DNA of 7,446 nucleotides, taken from contig JAAZLZ010000164.1 of the NCBI GenBank assembly GCA_012799075.1, positions 1 to 7,446 on the forward strand, read 5' to 3'. A program made the translations under genes and the position numbers. Below, piece after piece: positions 1 to 6,579 of the stretch. The notes beneath the pieces are model-generated. The model saw only the letters and a program-made list of their open reading frames with translations. It did not search any database and had not been told where the DNA came from. Each line of letters opens with the position of its first letter. The stretch's first letter is position 1. Source of the DNA: Bacillota bacterium. GTDB taxonomy: Bacteria; Bacillota; Limnochordia; JAAZLZ01.

Positions 1-25
1 AGGGGGATGGCGAATATGGGGAAGA

Positions 26-47
26 ACCGCCGATTTTAAACGGCGGT
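26..47 (+). other. GC-rich hairpin in the leader upstream of the ATPase operon
   Basis: A perfect 7-bp inverted repeat, ACCGCCG (26-32) and CGGCGGT (41-47), encloses the 8-nt loop ATTTTAAA. No run of T follows the 3' arm (the next bases are GAAGTCATAAAT), so it does not look like an intrinsic terminator on the + strand. It could be a 5'-UTR stem, a remnant of the upstream gene's end, or an operator-like palindrome. The sequence alone cannot decide which, and no recognisable sigma-70 promoter pair could be placed with confidence in positions 1-110. Confidence 0.4.
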
Positions 48-105
48 GAAGTCATAAATAACCTGAAAGTGAAAAATTGCACACTTGTCGTGGGGATTTT
101 GACGT

Positions 106-113
106 GGGAGGTG
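106..113 (+). promoter_or_regulatory. Strong Shine-Dalgarno site of the first gene (GGGAGGTG)
   Basis: GGGAGGTG runs straight into ATG at 114, so the string GGAGGTGAT is an almost perfect match to the 16S rRNA tail. GGAGG (107-111) is only 2 nt from the ATG at 114, which is too close for normal initiation, but 8 nt from the in-frame CTG at 120, which is ideal spacing. This site therefore bears on which codon starts the gene. No comparable site precedes the in-frame GTG at 69. Confidence 0.7.
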
Positions 114-443
114 ATGACCCTGGCGATCGAGATCCTGCGGGAAATCGAAGGCACTGAAAAACAGGCGGAGGAGATTATCCGCACCGCCAGAAAGGAGGCC
201 GAGGACCTAATCAAGGAGGCGGAAAGGGACGCAGACAAAGAGGTGCGGGAGCAGCTGGCCCGGGCGGAAAAAGAAGCCCAAGCCCTTATTGCCCAGGCGG
301 AAAAGGAAGCCTTGGCGAAGGTGGATTCCCTAAAGAAAGAGGGGAGCCAAGAAATTGCAAGGCTCCACAAGATGGCCGCTGCCCGCAAGGAGAAGGCAAT
401 GCAACTTCTCTTGGAAAAGGTTGTGAGCAATCCATGGCAGTAG
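114..443 (+). CDS. ntpF: V/A-type ATPase peripheral-stalk subunit (H/G type, E. hirae NtpF-like)
   Basis: This is the small stalk subunit that pairs with subunit E to form the long peripheral stator of a V/A-type ATPase. From ATG 114 the product is 109 aa, normal for the family, and almost all charged/alanine coiled coil. Residues 25-72 show 11-residue repeats (25-35, 36-46, 51-61, 62-72), each beginning with Ala and having Ala again four residues later, as expected for the right-handed coiled coil of E/G stalks. The C-terminus (KAMQLLLEKVV) resembles the conserved family end. It is the first gene, directly ahead of ntpI, and overlaps it by 10 nt. The start is uncertain: an in-frame GTG at 69 lacks a ribosome site, ATG 114 lies almost inside its Shine-Dalgarno, and CTG 120 has ideal spacing and would give the typical start M-A-I-E-I-L (107 aa). 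The frame is open back to position 3, so the sequence does not itself limit the N-terminus. Confidence 0.85.
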   Translation: MTLAIEILREIEGTEKQAEEIIRTARKEAEDLIKEAERDADKEVREQLARAEKEAQALIAQAEKEALAKVDSLKKEGSQEIARLHKMAAARKEKAMQLLLEKVVSNPWQ

Positions 444-2386
444 CACAAATGAAACGCCTCCTGGTCGCGGCTCATCGCAGCGAACGGGAAGAGCTTCTTG
501 ACGAATTGCAAAGGCTTGGCGTTGTCGAGATTCAGGAATTAGACCCGAAGGATCTGGAGGAAGGTCCCAAGGTAGCTAAGGAAAACCCTGGGGATGAGCT
601 CCTCCCCTTGGAAGACAAACTGGGAGAAGTCCGTTATGTACTCGATTTTTTAGATCGTCACTTCCCTCCCCCCAGGACCCTGATCGAACAGTTTGCCGGC
701 TCTAAGGTTCCCATCGACTTGGAAGAGCTGGACAGGACCGGCGATGGGTTCGACTACGGGGAGATTTATCGACAATGTCGCAAACTAGATGATGCCCTGA
801 CGGAACTGAACAATAGGAGGGGCAGATTACAGACCAATATGGAGCAGGTGGAGCCCTGGTTGAACCTGGACATCCCCCTGGATGCTCCGCGGGAAACGAA
901 CTGGGTGCGCCTATTGATCGGCAGCATCAGTCTGCGGGGAGAAGCAGAGGCAGCTTCCCAGCTGGAAGATGCCGTTCCCGAAAGCTGCTGGATCGAGGTA
1001 GCTCGGGATCGGGACCGGGTGCGGATCGTGGTGATTTTGCCCCGGGATGCTGTGGAAACAGCCCAGGAGATCCTGGCTCGGTACGATTTTGCGCCCATGA
1101 TGCTGCCCCGCTGCGCGGGTACAGCCAAGGAGTTCTACCAGGAATGCCAGGATGAATGCGTCCGGATCGATGAGGAGTGCGCCCAGGTGGAAGAGGCAAT
1201 CAAGGACTTGATTGGGTACCGGTTCCAGCTGCGCACCCTGTATGACTACCTAGGGCTGGCCCGGGATCGCTTGCTGGCTACAACCAACCTGGTGCGCACC
1301 GAAAAGGCTTGTCTCCTGCAAGGGTGGGTTAGGGAAGAAGATGTCAACCAAGTGATCAACCGGTTGGAGGGGCGGCTGGAAAGCGCTACCGTCCAGGTGC
1401 AGGATCCCGAGCCCGATGAGGAGACCCCGGTTGCGCTAAACAACGGCCCTTTGAGCCGGCCCTTTGAAGTGCTCATGGAACTTTACAGCCTGCCTACCCG
1501 CTTCCAGCTCGATCCCACCGGATTTGTCGCCTTTTTCTTCGGCCTGTTTTTCGCGATGGCTATGACCGATGCCGGTTACGGGATCATGCTGGCGGCCATA
1601 TGCTTCGTTCTCCTGCGCAAAGTGCACATGTCTCCCTTAGGGGAGAAAACCTTCCAGCTCCTCTGCCTTGGCGGGCTGGCTACTGTTGTTGCAGGAGCCC
1701 TAAGCGGCGGCTGGTGGGGCGACAACATCATCACCATCAAGCCCCTTTGGTTCAGTCCCCTCGATCAGCCCCTCACTTTTCTCATTTTGTCCTTGGGCCT
1801 TGGGATCATCCATTTATATGTGGGGATGTTCCTGGGCTTTTATGAGAACGTGAAGAAGGGCGATGTGCTCACGGGCATTTACGATCAGGGCTTGTGGATG
1901 GTGCTGGTGGCGGGCCTGATCCTTTGGCTTGCGGCCGGCGAGGCTAATCCCCAGCTGGCAAACGCTGCCAAATGGGCGACCATTATCAGCGCGGTAGGAG
2001 TCATCCTGACCGGGGGACGGGAGTATAAGAACATCTTCGTCCGGCTCGGCACAGGACTTTACAGCTTGTACAACGTCACCGGCTACCTGAGCGATATCCT
2101 CTCCTATTCCCGCCTGTTGGGGCTGGGGATGGCGACGGGGATCATTGCCAATGTAATCAACATGGTGGCCATGATGGTCTTTGAACTGCCCGTTGTGGGG
2201 CCGATTGGCACTTTGATCATTTTAGTCGGCGGCCATCTGTTCAACCTCTTTATTAGCGTCGTCGGCTCCTATGTCCATTGCAGCCGGCTCCAGTATGTGG
2301 AATTCTTCGGCAAGTTCTATGAGGGAGGCGGGCGGGCCTTTGCCCCCTTTGCTCCCGAGACCAAATACGTTTACCTAGAAGAATAG
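434..2386 (+). CDS. ntpI: V/A-type ATP synthase subunit I (membrane stator, a-subunit homologue)
   Basis: This stator membrane subunit forms the ion half-channels against the K ring and anchors the peripheral stalks. The 650-aa product is typical for the family. Residues 1 to about 350 are a soluble, partly coiled-coil cytoplasmic domain. The family junction motif (NNGPLSRPFEVLMELYSLP, 336-354, then DPT at 360-362) leads into the membrane domain, where hydrophobic segments lie near 364-394, 408-426, 446-469, 485-501, 514-527, 560-585 and 590-614. The essential arginine is in SYSRLLGLG (Arg560). The second conserved arginine is in HCSRLQYVEFF (His615, Arg618), followed by the typical tail KFYEGGGRAFAPF. 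The start at ATG 434 gives M-A-V-A-Q-M-K-R, like family N-termini; ATG 449 is an alternative. The gene overlaps the preceding one by 10 nt with only a weak ribosome site, so translational coupling is likely. Confidence 0.96.
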   Translation: MAVAQMKRLLVAAHRSEREELLDELQRLGVVEIQELDPKDLEEGPKVAKENPGDELLPLEDKLGEVRYVLDFLDRHFPPPRTLIEQFAGSKVPIDLEELDRTGDGFDYGEIYRQCRKLDDALTELNNRRGRLQTNMEQVEPWLNLDIPLDAPRETNWVRLLIGSISLRGEAEAASQLEDAVPESCWIEVARDRDRVRIVVILPRDAVETAQEILARYDFAPMMLPRCAGTAKEFYQECQDECVRIDEECAQVEEAIKDLIGYRFQLRTLYDYLGLARDRLLATTNLVRTEKACLLQGWVREEDVNQVINRLEGRLESATVQVQDPEPDEETPVALNNGPLSRPFEVLMELYSLPTRFQLDPTGFVAFFFGLFFAMAMTDAGYGIMLAAICFVLLRKVHMSPLGEKTFQLLCLGGLATVVAGALSGGWWGDNIITIKPLWFSPLDQPLTFLILSLGLGIIHLYVGMFLGFYENVKKGDVLTGIYDQGLWMVLVAGLILWLAAGEANPQLANAAKWATIISAVGVILTGGREYKNIFVRLGTGLYSLYNVTGYLSDILSYSRLLGLGMATGIIANVINMVAMMVFELPVVGPIGTLIILVGGHLFNLFISVVGSYVHCSRLQYVEFFGKFYEGGGRAFAPFAPETKYVYLEE

Positions 2387-2394
2387 AGGGAGGT
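2387..2394 (+). promoter_or_regulatory. Strong Shine-Dalgarno site for ntpK
   Basis: AGGGAGGT lies in the 18-nt gap between the ntpI stop and the ntpK ATG at 2405, about 11 nt from the start codon. ntpK thus has an independent strong ribosome site. This fits the need for many K copies per rotor ring compared with one I subunit (inference). Confidence 0.65.
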
Positions 2395-2404
2395 ACTTGC
2401 AGAC

Positions 2405-2878
2405 ATGGAAATGGGACTAGTGTTGGGACTCTTAGGAGCAGGGTTGGCGGTACTACTCGCGGGCACCGGATCGGCTATTGGCGTGGGACTCACCGGGCAG
2501 GCTGCTTCCGGTGCAGTAAGTGAAGATCCGGACATGTTTGCCAAGAGCTTGATCTTGCAGATTATCCCTGGCACCCAGGGCATCTACGGATTCTTGATCG
2601 GCTTTTTGACGATCCAGCGGCTTGGGTTCCTAGGTGGCGGCCTGGCCTCCATCAGCGTGGAAACGGGCCTGAGCCTTCTCATGGCTTGCCTGCCCATCGG
2701 GCTTGTGGGGCTGACCTCCGCCATTGCCCAGGGGAAAGTTGCGGCAACGGGCGTCAGTTTGGTAGCCAAACGTCCCGAAGAGCTGGCTAAAGCCATGATT
2801 TTTGCCGTCATGGTCGAGTTCTATGCCATCCTGGCCTTCCTGGTTTCATTCTTAATGCTCCAGGGAGTGACCATTTAA
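2405..2878 (+). CDS. ntpK: V-type ATPase proteolipid subunit K (c-ring, four-helix type, predicted Na+-binding)
   Basis: This is the rotor-ring subunit that carries the transported ion. The product is 157 aa with four hydrophobic helices (about 5-29, 46-72, 87-116 and 129-154) made of two tandem hairpins, the duplicated 16-kDa NtpK/Vma3 form. Helix 1 has the glycine-rich packing motif GTGSAIGVG (20-28). The ion-carrying carboxylate is Glu138 in AVMVEFYAI on helix 4; the equivalent point in the first hairpin is Gln58, so there is one ion site per double hairpin. Aligned with E. hirae NtpK from memory, Thr57, Gln58, Tyr61, Gln109 and Glu138 match its Thr64, Gln65, Tyr68, Gln110 and Glu139. Na+ specificity is therefore predicted, not shown. 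The stop overlaps the ntpE start by 1 nt (TAATG). Confidence 0.96.
   Translation: MEMGLVLGLLGAGLAVLLAGTGSAIGVGLTGQAASGAVSEDPDMFAKSLILQIIPGTQGIYGFLIGFLTIQRLGFLGGGLASISVETGLSLLMACLPIGLVGLTSAIAQGKVAATGVSLVAKRPEELAKAMIFAVMVEFYAILAFLVSFLMLQGVTI
2748..2777 (+). other. Imperfect hairpin inside ntpK
   Basis: GTTTGG (2757-2762) and CCAAAC (2766-2771) form a perfect 6-bp stem with a 3-nt loop TAG. An outer pairing of CGGG (2748-2751) with CCCG (2774-2777) lies across a small asymmetric internal loop. It sits in the coding sequence for the second cytoplasm-facing loop, so it may be chance. No T-run follows it. Confidence 0.3.
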
Positions 2879-3477
2879 TGACCAGCCCCAGCAAGCTGCA
2901 AGAGCGCATCCTAGGGGAGGCCCGGGAAAAGGCCGCGGACATCCTCCGGGAGGCTGAGGCGAAGGCGGCAAAGCTGCGGGCCGCCGGCTCTGGGAAGGCC
3001 CTGGCGGCGGCAGCTAAAGTTAACGAAAAAGGGCAGGCTGAAGCCCAAGAAAGGCAGCGCCGGATCATCACCCTGGCCCAGCTCGAGTTGCGCCGGGAGA
3101 TCCTAGCGGCCAAGCAGGATCTGGTGGATGAGGTCTTTCAGCAGGTGATGGAAAAACTCACCCGTCTGCCTGATAAGGAATATCTGGCTTGGATGGAAGA
3201 ACGCCTATTGCAGGCCGCGGTTACCGGCGATGAAGAAGTAATGGTCGCCAAGAAGGATCAGAAGCGAATCAACGACAAATTCCTGGCGGGCGTCAATGAG
3301 AAGCTGCGCCAGGCGGGCAAAAAGGGTGAGCTCAAGCTCTCTGGGGAAGTCCGTCCCATGACGGGGGGATTCATCCTCAAGGGAAGACGGATGGAAATAA
3401 ACAGCTCCTTCGAGGCCCTCATTGCCAGCCAGCGGGACGAATTGGAACAATTGGCGGCGGAGGTCTTGTTCGAATGA
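2878..3477 (+). CDS. ntpE: V/A-type ATP synthase subunit E (peripheral stalk)
   Basis: Subunit E forms the peripheral stalk with the H/G-type subunit; its C-terminal globular domain caps the A3B3 head. The 199-aa product is of usual length. Residues 1 to about 85 are a long charged, Ala-rich helix, and the rest is a mixed alpha/beta domain. The family signature is clear at the end: GGFIL (163-167), EINSSFEAL (173-181), Arg186, then an acidic helix ending in LF. The ATG at 2878 overlaps the ntpK stop by one base and is preceded by GGGAGTGA (2863-2870), so it is probably coupled to ntpK translation. An oddity is the stretch AAGSGKALAAAA (35-46), whose glycines sit inside what should be a continuous stalk helix. 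Confidence 0.94.
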   Translation: MTSPSKLQERILGEAREKAADILREAEAKAAKLRAAGSGKALAAAAKVNEKGQAEAQERQRRIITLAQLELRREILAAKQDLVDEVFQQVMEKLTRLPDKEYLAWMEERLLQAAVTGDEEVMVAKKDQKRINDKFLAGVNEKLRQAGKKGELKLSGEVRPMTGGFILKGRRMEINSSFEALIASQRDELEQLAAEVLFE

Positions 3478-3481
3478 GGCT

Positions 3482-3491
3482 AGAGGGGGAG
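3482..3491 (+). promoter_or_regulatory. Shine-Dalgarno site for ntpC
   Basis: The purine run AGAGGGGGAG lies in the 18-nt gap between the ntpE stop and the ATG at 3496. It supports that ATG as the start, with the GGGGG core about 6 nt away. Confidence 0.6.
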
Positions 3492-3495
3492 ACCG

Positions 3496-4482
3496 ATGGG
3501 GCAAGAGGGTAAGTACGCATATGCTGTAACCAGGATCCGGGTTCTAGAGACGCGGCTGTTGGATCGGGGCAAGATCGGCCGCATGCTCGATGCCCGGGAT
3601 GCCGCCTCGGCCCTCAGGGTCTTAGGTGAGACAGAGTATGCCGAGGTGATGGGAGAACTGGTGGAAGGAGAGGAATACGAGGAGATTCTAGGAGCGGAGC
3701 TAAAGCGGGTCTACCGGGTGGTGCAAAGCTTCAGTCCCGATCCTGATCTAATCGATCTGCTCCGAAGCCGGTATGATTTTCAAAACCTGAAAGTCCTTTT
3801 GAAGGCGGGCCATTTGGGCATCAACCGGGACGATCTGTTGGTTGATTTGGGCTGCATTGCGCCCGAGTGCCTGAAAGAAATGGCTGCCGGGGACTATGCT
3901 AGCCTACCGGCAGGTTATCGCCGGGTGGTGGAAGAGGCCCAGGAGGAGTTTAAGAATACCGGGGATCCCCAGATAATTGACCTGGTCATTGACCGGGGGA
4001 TGTACGACTATCTTTATACTAACGCCCGGGTTGACTTCCTCAAAGGGTACCTGCTCCGGCGAATCGACCTGACCAATATTAAAACGGCCATGAGGCTGAA
4101 ACGAAGTCGAACGGGGGTCATCCGCTGGGCCTTCCTTCCCCATGGGTCCGTGGACCCGCGGCTTTTGTTGGAGGCCGTCAGGGAGCCTTGGGATGCCTTT
4201 GGACCTAAGTTCTCCACCACGGATTATGGAGTCGTTGTGGAAGAGGGCCTGCGCCAGCTGGAGGCTAAGGGCACGTTGACGGATTATGAGTGTCTGGTGG
4301 ATGAGTATCTATTGGAATACCTCCGGAGGGCCAAGTATGTGCCTTTTGGGCCGGAGCCCATTTTAGCCTATCTATTGGCCAAGGAGCTAGAGGGCCGGTT
4401 GGTCAGGCTCATCATGGTGGGGAAAATCAACAACTTGCCGAAGGAGACCATCAAGGAAAGGCTGTGTGATGTCTATGCATAG
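3496..4482 (+). CDS. ntpC: V/A-type ATP synthase subunit C (central-stalk socket, eukaryotic d / AC39 homologue)
   Basis: This funnel-shaped subunit sits on top of the K ring and holds the D/F shaft, coupling head rotation to the membrane rotor. The 328-aa product is of typical length and soluble, with predominantly helical character. Recognisable AC39-family motifs are YDFQNLKVLLKAG (93-105), RGMYDYL (167-173), the segment DFLKGYLLRRIDLTNIKTAMR (180-200), and the C-terminal ELEGRLVRLIMVGKINNLP (297-315) followed by ERLCDVYA at the very end. The start has a good ribosome site in an 18-nt gap after ntpE. The 3' end overlaps the following small gene by about 14 nt. There is no sign of frameshift or truncation. 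Confidence 0.94.
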   Translation: MGQEGKYAYAVTRIRVLETRLLDRGKIGRMLDARDAASALRVLGETEYAEVMGELVEGEEYEEILGAELKRVYRVVQSFSPDPDLIDLLRSRYDFQNLKVLLKAGHLGINRDDLLVDLGCIAPECLKEMAAGDYASLPAGYRRVVEEAQEEFKNTGDPQIIDLVIDRGMYDYLYTNARVDFLKGYLLRRIDLTNIKTAMRLKRSRTGVIRWAFLPHGSVDPRLLLEAVREPWDAFGPKFSTTDYGVVVEEGLRQLEAKGTLTDYECLVDEYLLEYLRRAKYVPFGPEPILAYLLAKELEGRLVRLIMVGKINNLPKETIKERLCDVYA

Positions 4483-4804
4483 GATGGCCGTCATCGGCGA
4501 TCATGACTCCATCATGGGGTTTAAGGCCTTAGGGGTGTCGGTGTTTCCTGTCCACGATGGCCAGGAAGGGGCAGTCATCCTGCGCCGGATCGGCAAGGAA
4601 GACTACGGAGTCATCTTCATCACCGAGAACATCGGTGAGGAAATGCTGCCTGTGGTCCAGGAATTTGCCACCAAGCCCCTGCCGGCGATTCTATACATCC
4701 CCAATAATCAGGGGAGTACAGGAATTGGTCTTGAGAAGATCCGCCGCATTGTGGAAAGGGCGGTCGGCGTTGATATCTTTACGGGAAAAGAGGGTAGCCA
4801 GTGA
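4469..4804 (+). CDS. ntpG: V/A-type ATP synthase subunit F (central stalk; NtpG in E. hirae naming)
   Basis: This small central-stalk subunit binds subunit D and, in other V/A-ATPases, modulates activity. The product from ATG 4469 is 111 aa. It shows the family signature AVIGDHDSIMGFKALGV near the N-terminus and, later, ILYIPNNQGSTGIG followed by the helix IRRIVERAVGVDI, as in CheY-like-fold F subunits. Several starts are possible: GTG 4466, ATG 4469, ATG 4475 and ATG 4484. AAGGAAAGG (4453-4461) is best spaced, at 7 nt, for ATG 4469. By homology, family members usually begin close to ATG 4484 (M-A-V-I-G-D), just after the ntpC stop at 4480-4482. The gene ends TGATG, overlapping ntpA by 1 nt. 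The symbol follows E. hirae; many annotations call it atpF. Confidence 0.92.
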   Translation: MSMHRMAVIGDHDSIMGFKALGVSVFPVHDGQEGAVILRRIGKEDYGVIFITENIGEEMLPVVQEFATKPLPAILYIPNNQGSTGIGLEKIRRIVERAVGVDIFTGKEGSQ

Positions 4805-6579
4805 TGAAAACAGGACGCATAATCAAGGTGTCAGGCCCCTTGGTGGTAGCCGAGGGGATGAGCGATGCCAAGATGTACGATGTGGTCCGGGTCAGTGAGA
4901 GCCGCCTTATCGGTGAGGTAATTGAGATCCGAGGCGACCGGGCGTCCATCCAGGTCTACGAAGAAACCGCGGGCTTGGGTCCCGGGGAGCCTGTCTATCT
5001 GACCGGAGAGCCTTTAAGCGTCGAGCTTGGCCCGGGTTTGATCGAGTCTATTTACGATGGAATTCAACGTCCCCTAGACGTCATTCAAGAACAGACCGGC
5101 GAGCGGATTGCCAGAGGTGTGGAACTGCCGGGCCTGCGCCGGGAGCGGGAGTGGGACTGGCAAAGCCGGGTGAAGGTAGGGGACCAGGTAATCGCCGGGG
5201 ACATTCTAGGGGTCGTCCAGGAATCCACCCTGGTTGAGCACCGGATCATGGTTCCCCCAGGGGTGGAAGGCAAGGTGGTCAAGGTCCATCAAGGACCGGC
5301 CAAAGTAGAAGATGTGGTTGTTCAGGTGGAAACGGACCAGGGCATCAGGGATATCACGATGATGCAGCGCTGGCCGGTCCGCCATGGACGTCCTTATAAA
5401 GAGAAGCTTCCTCCGGAAGTGCCCTTGATCACCGGTCAGCGGATTATCGATACGTTCTTCACCGTGACCAAAGGGGGCACCGCCTGCATCCCCGGCCCCT
5501 TCGGCAGCGGCAAGACCGTTGTTCAGCACCAGCTGGCCAAGTGGGCCGATGCAGACATCATCGTTTATGTAGGCTGTGGAGAACGGGGAAATGAGATGAC
5601 GGACGTGCTCCGAGAGTTCCCCGAGCTAAAGGACCCCCGGAGCGGGGAGCCATTGATGAAGCGGACGGTCCTTGTGGCCAATACTTCCGACATGCCCGTT
5701 GCGGCCCGGGAGGCTTCGATTTACACAGGGATCACCATCGCCGAGTACTTCCGGGACATGGGCTACAACGTAGCTTTGATGGCCGACTCCACCTCCCGGT
5801 GGGCCGAGGCCCTGCGGGAGATGTCCGGGCGGCTGGAGGAAATGCCCGGTGATGAAGGCTATCCCGCCTATTTGGGGTCGCGCCTGGCGGAATTCTACGA
5901 GCGGGCAGGTCGGGTAACGGCCATCGGCAGTGATGACCGGGAGGGCTCCCTCACGGTGGTAGGGGCCGTCTCACCACCCGGTGGGGACCTTTCTGAGCCC
6001 GTCACCCAGGGGACCCTTCGCATTGTGAAGGTCTTCTGGAGCTTGGATGCATCCCTTGCCTACGCCCGGCACTTCCCGGCGATCAACTGGCTCACCAGTA
6101 ATTCCCTCTACTCGGCCCGGGTGAAGGAATACTTTGACAACAAGGTGGACCCCGAGTTCCCCAAGCTGCGGGCCACCGCCATGAGGCTTCTCCAGCAGGA
6201 ATCGGAGCTGGAAGAGATCGTTCGCCTCATCGGCCTTGATGCCCTATCGGAAGAGGACCAGCTGGTCTTGGAGACAGCCAAGTCCATCCGGGAAGACTTC
6301 CTCCACCAGAATGCGTTCCACGAGGTGGACACCTATAGCTCCTTGGAGAAACAGCACCAGATGCTGCGCTTGGTCCTCCGCTTCCACGAAGAGGCCCAAA
6401 GGGCGATAGGCAGCGGCGCTTCCATGGAGGATATCCTCCAGCTTGAGGTGCGGGAGCGGATCGCCAGGTCCAAGTACATTCCCGAAGGGGAGCTAGACAG
6501 GTTGAGCACCATCGAGAAAGATATTACCGTCCAAATTGACGAACTGATCCAAGGCATAGGGGGTGAAAAGAGTGCTTAA
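4804..6579 (+). CDS. ntpA: V/A-type ATP synthase catalytic subunit A
   Basis: This is the catalytic subunit of the A3B3 head, which hydrolyses or makes ATP. The product from ATG 4804 is 591 aa, normal for the family. An N-terminal beta-barrel (about 1-75) begins TGRIIKVSGPLV. Next comes the extra 'bulge' domain typical of A-type catalytic subunits (about 110-195, including PPGVEGKVVKV). The Walker A loop is GPFGSGKT (231-238; Lys237, Thr238). The catalytic glutamate and arginine are in GCGERGNEM (Glu260, Arg261). The Walker B region reads VALMADSTSRWAEALRE (323-339), followed by PGDEGYPAYLGSRLAEFYERAG. A helical C-terminal domain follows to residue 591. A GTG lies directly before the ATG, but AAAGAGGGT (4786-4794) is better spaced for 4804. 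The start overlaps the previous stop by 1 nt and the 3' end overlaps ntpB by 8 nt, so coupling is likely. Confidence 0.97.
   Translation: MKTGRIIKVSGPLVVAEGMSDAKMYDVVRVSESRLIGEVIEIRGDRASIQVYEETAGLGPGEPVYLTGEPLSVELGPGLIESIYDGIQRPLDVIQEQTGERIARGVELPGLRREREWDWQSRVKVGDQVIAGDILGVVQESTLVEHRIMVPPGVEGKVVKVHQGPAKVEDVVVQVETDQGIRDITMMQRWPVRHGRPYKEKLPPEVPLITGQRIIDTFFTVTKGGTACIPGPFGSGKTVVQHQLAKWADADIIVYVGCGERGNEMTDVLREFPELKDPRSGEPLMKRTVLVANTSDMPVAAREASIYTGITIAEYFRDMGYNVALMADSTSRWAEALREMSGRLEEMPGDEGYPAYLGSRLAEFYERAGRVTAIGSDDREGSLTVVGAVSPPGGDLSEPVTQGTLRIVKVFWSLDASLAYARHFPAINWLTSNSLYSARVKEYFDNKVDPEFPKLRATAMRLLQQESELEEIVRLIGLDALSEEDQLVLETAKSIREDFLHQNAFHEVDTYSSLEKQHQMLRLVLRFHEEAQRAIGSGASMEDILQLEVRERIARSKYIPEGELDRLSTIEKDITVQIDELIQGIGGEKSA

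Noticed and set aside
26..47. The leader hairpin as an intrinsic terminator of an upstream gene
   Set aside because: No T-tract follows the 3' arm on the + strand, so termination is not supported; it is retained only as an unexplained hairpin.
99..104. TTGACG resembling a sigma-70 -35 box
   Set aside because: A matching -10 would fall inside the first gene, and none is visible at the right distance. It is more likely chance before the Shine-Dalgarno.
766..1199. Two overlapping - strand open frames (120 and 90 codons) inside ntpI
   Set aside because: Both have low-complexity Arg/Ser/Pro-rich translations and lie opposite the conserved ntpI gene. They are mirror frames of coding sequence.
4557..4898. 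A 113-codon + strand frame across the ntpG/ntpA boundary
   Set aside because: It is out of frame with both clear ATPase genes and its Ser/Arg/Cys-rich translation has no family features.
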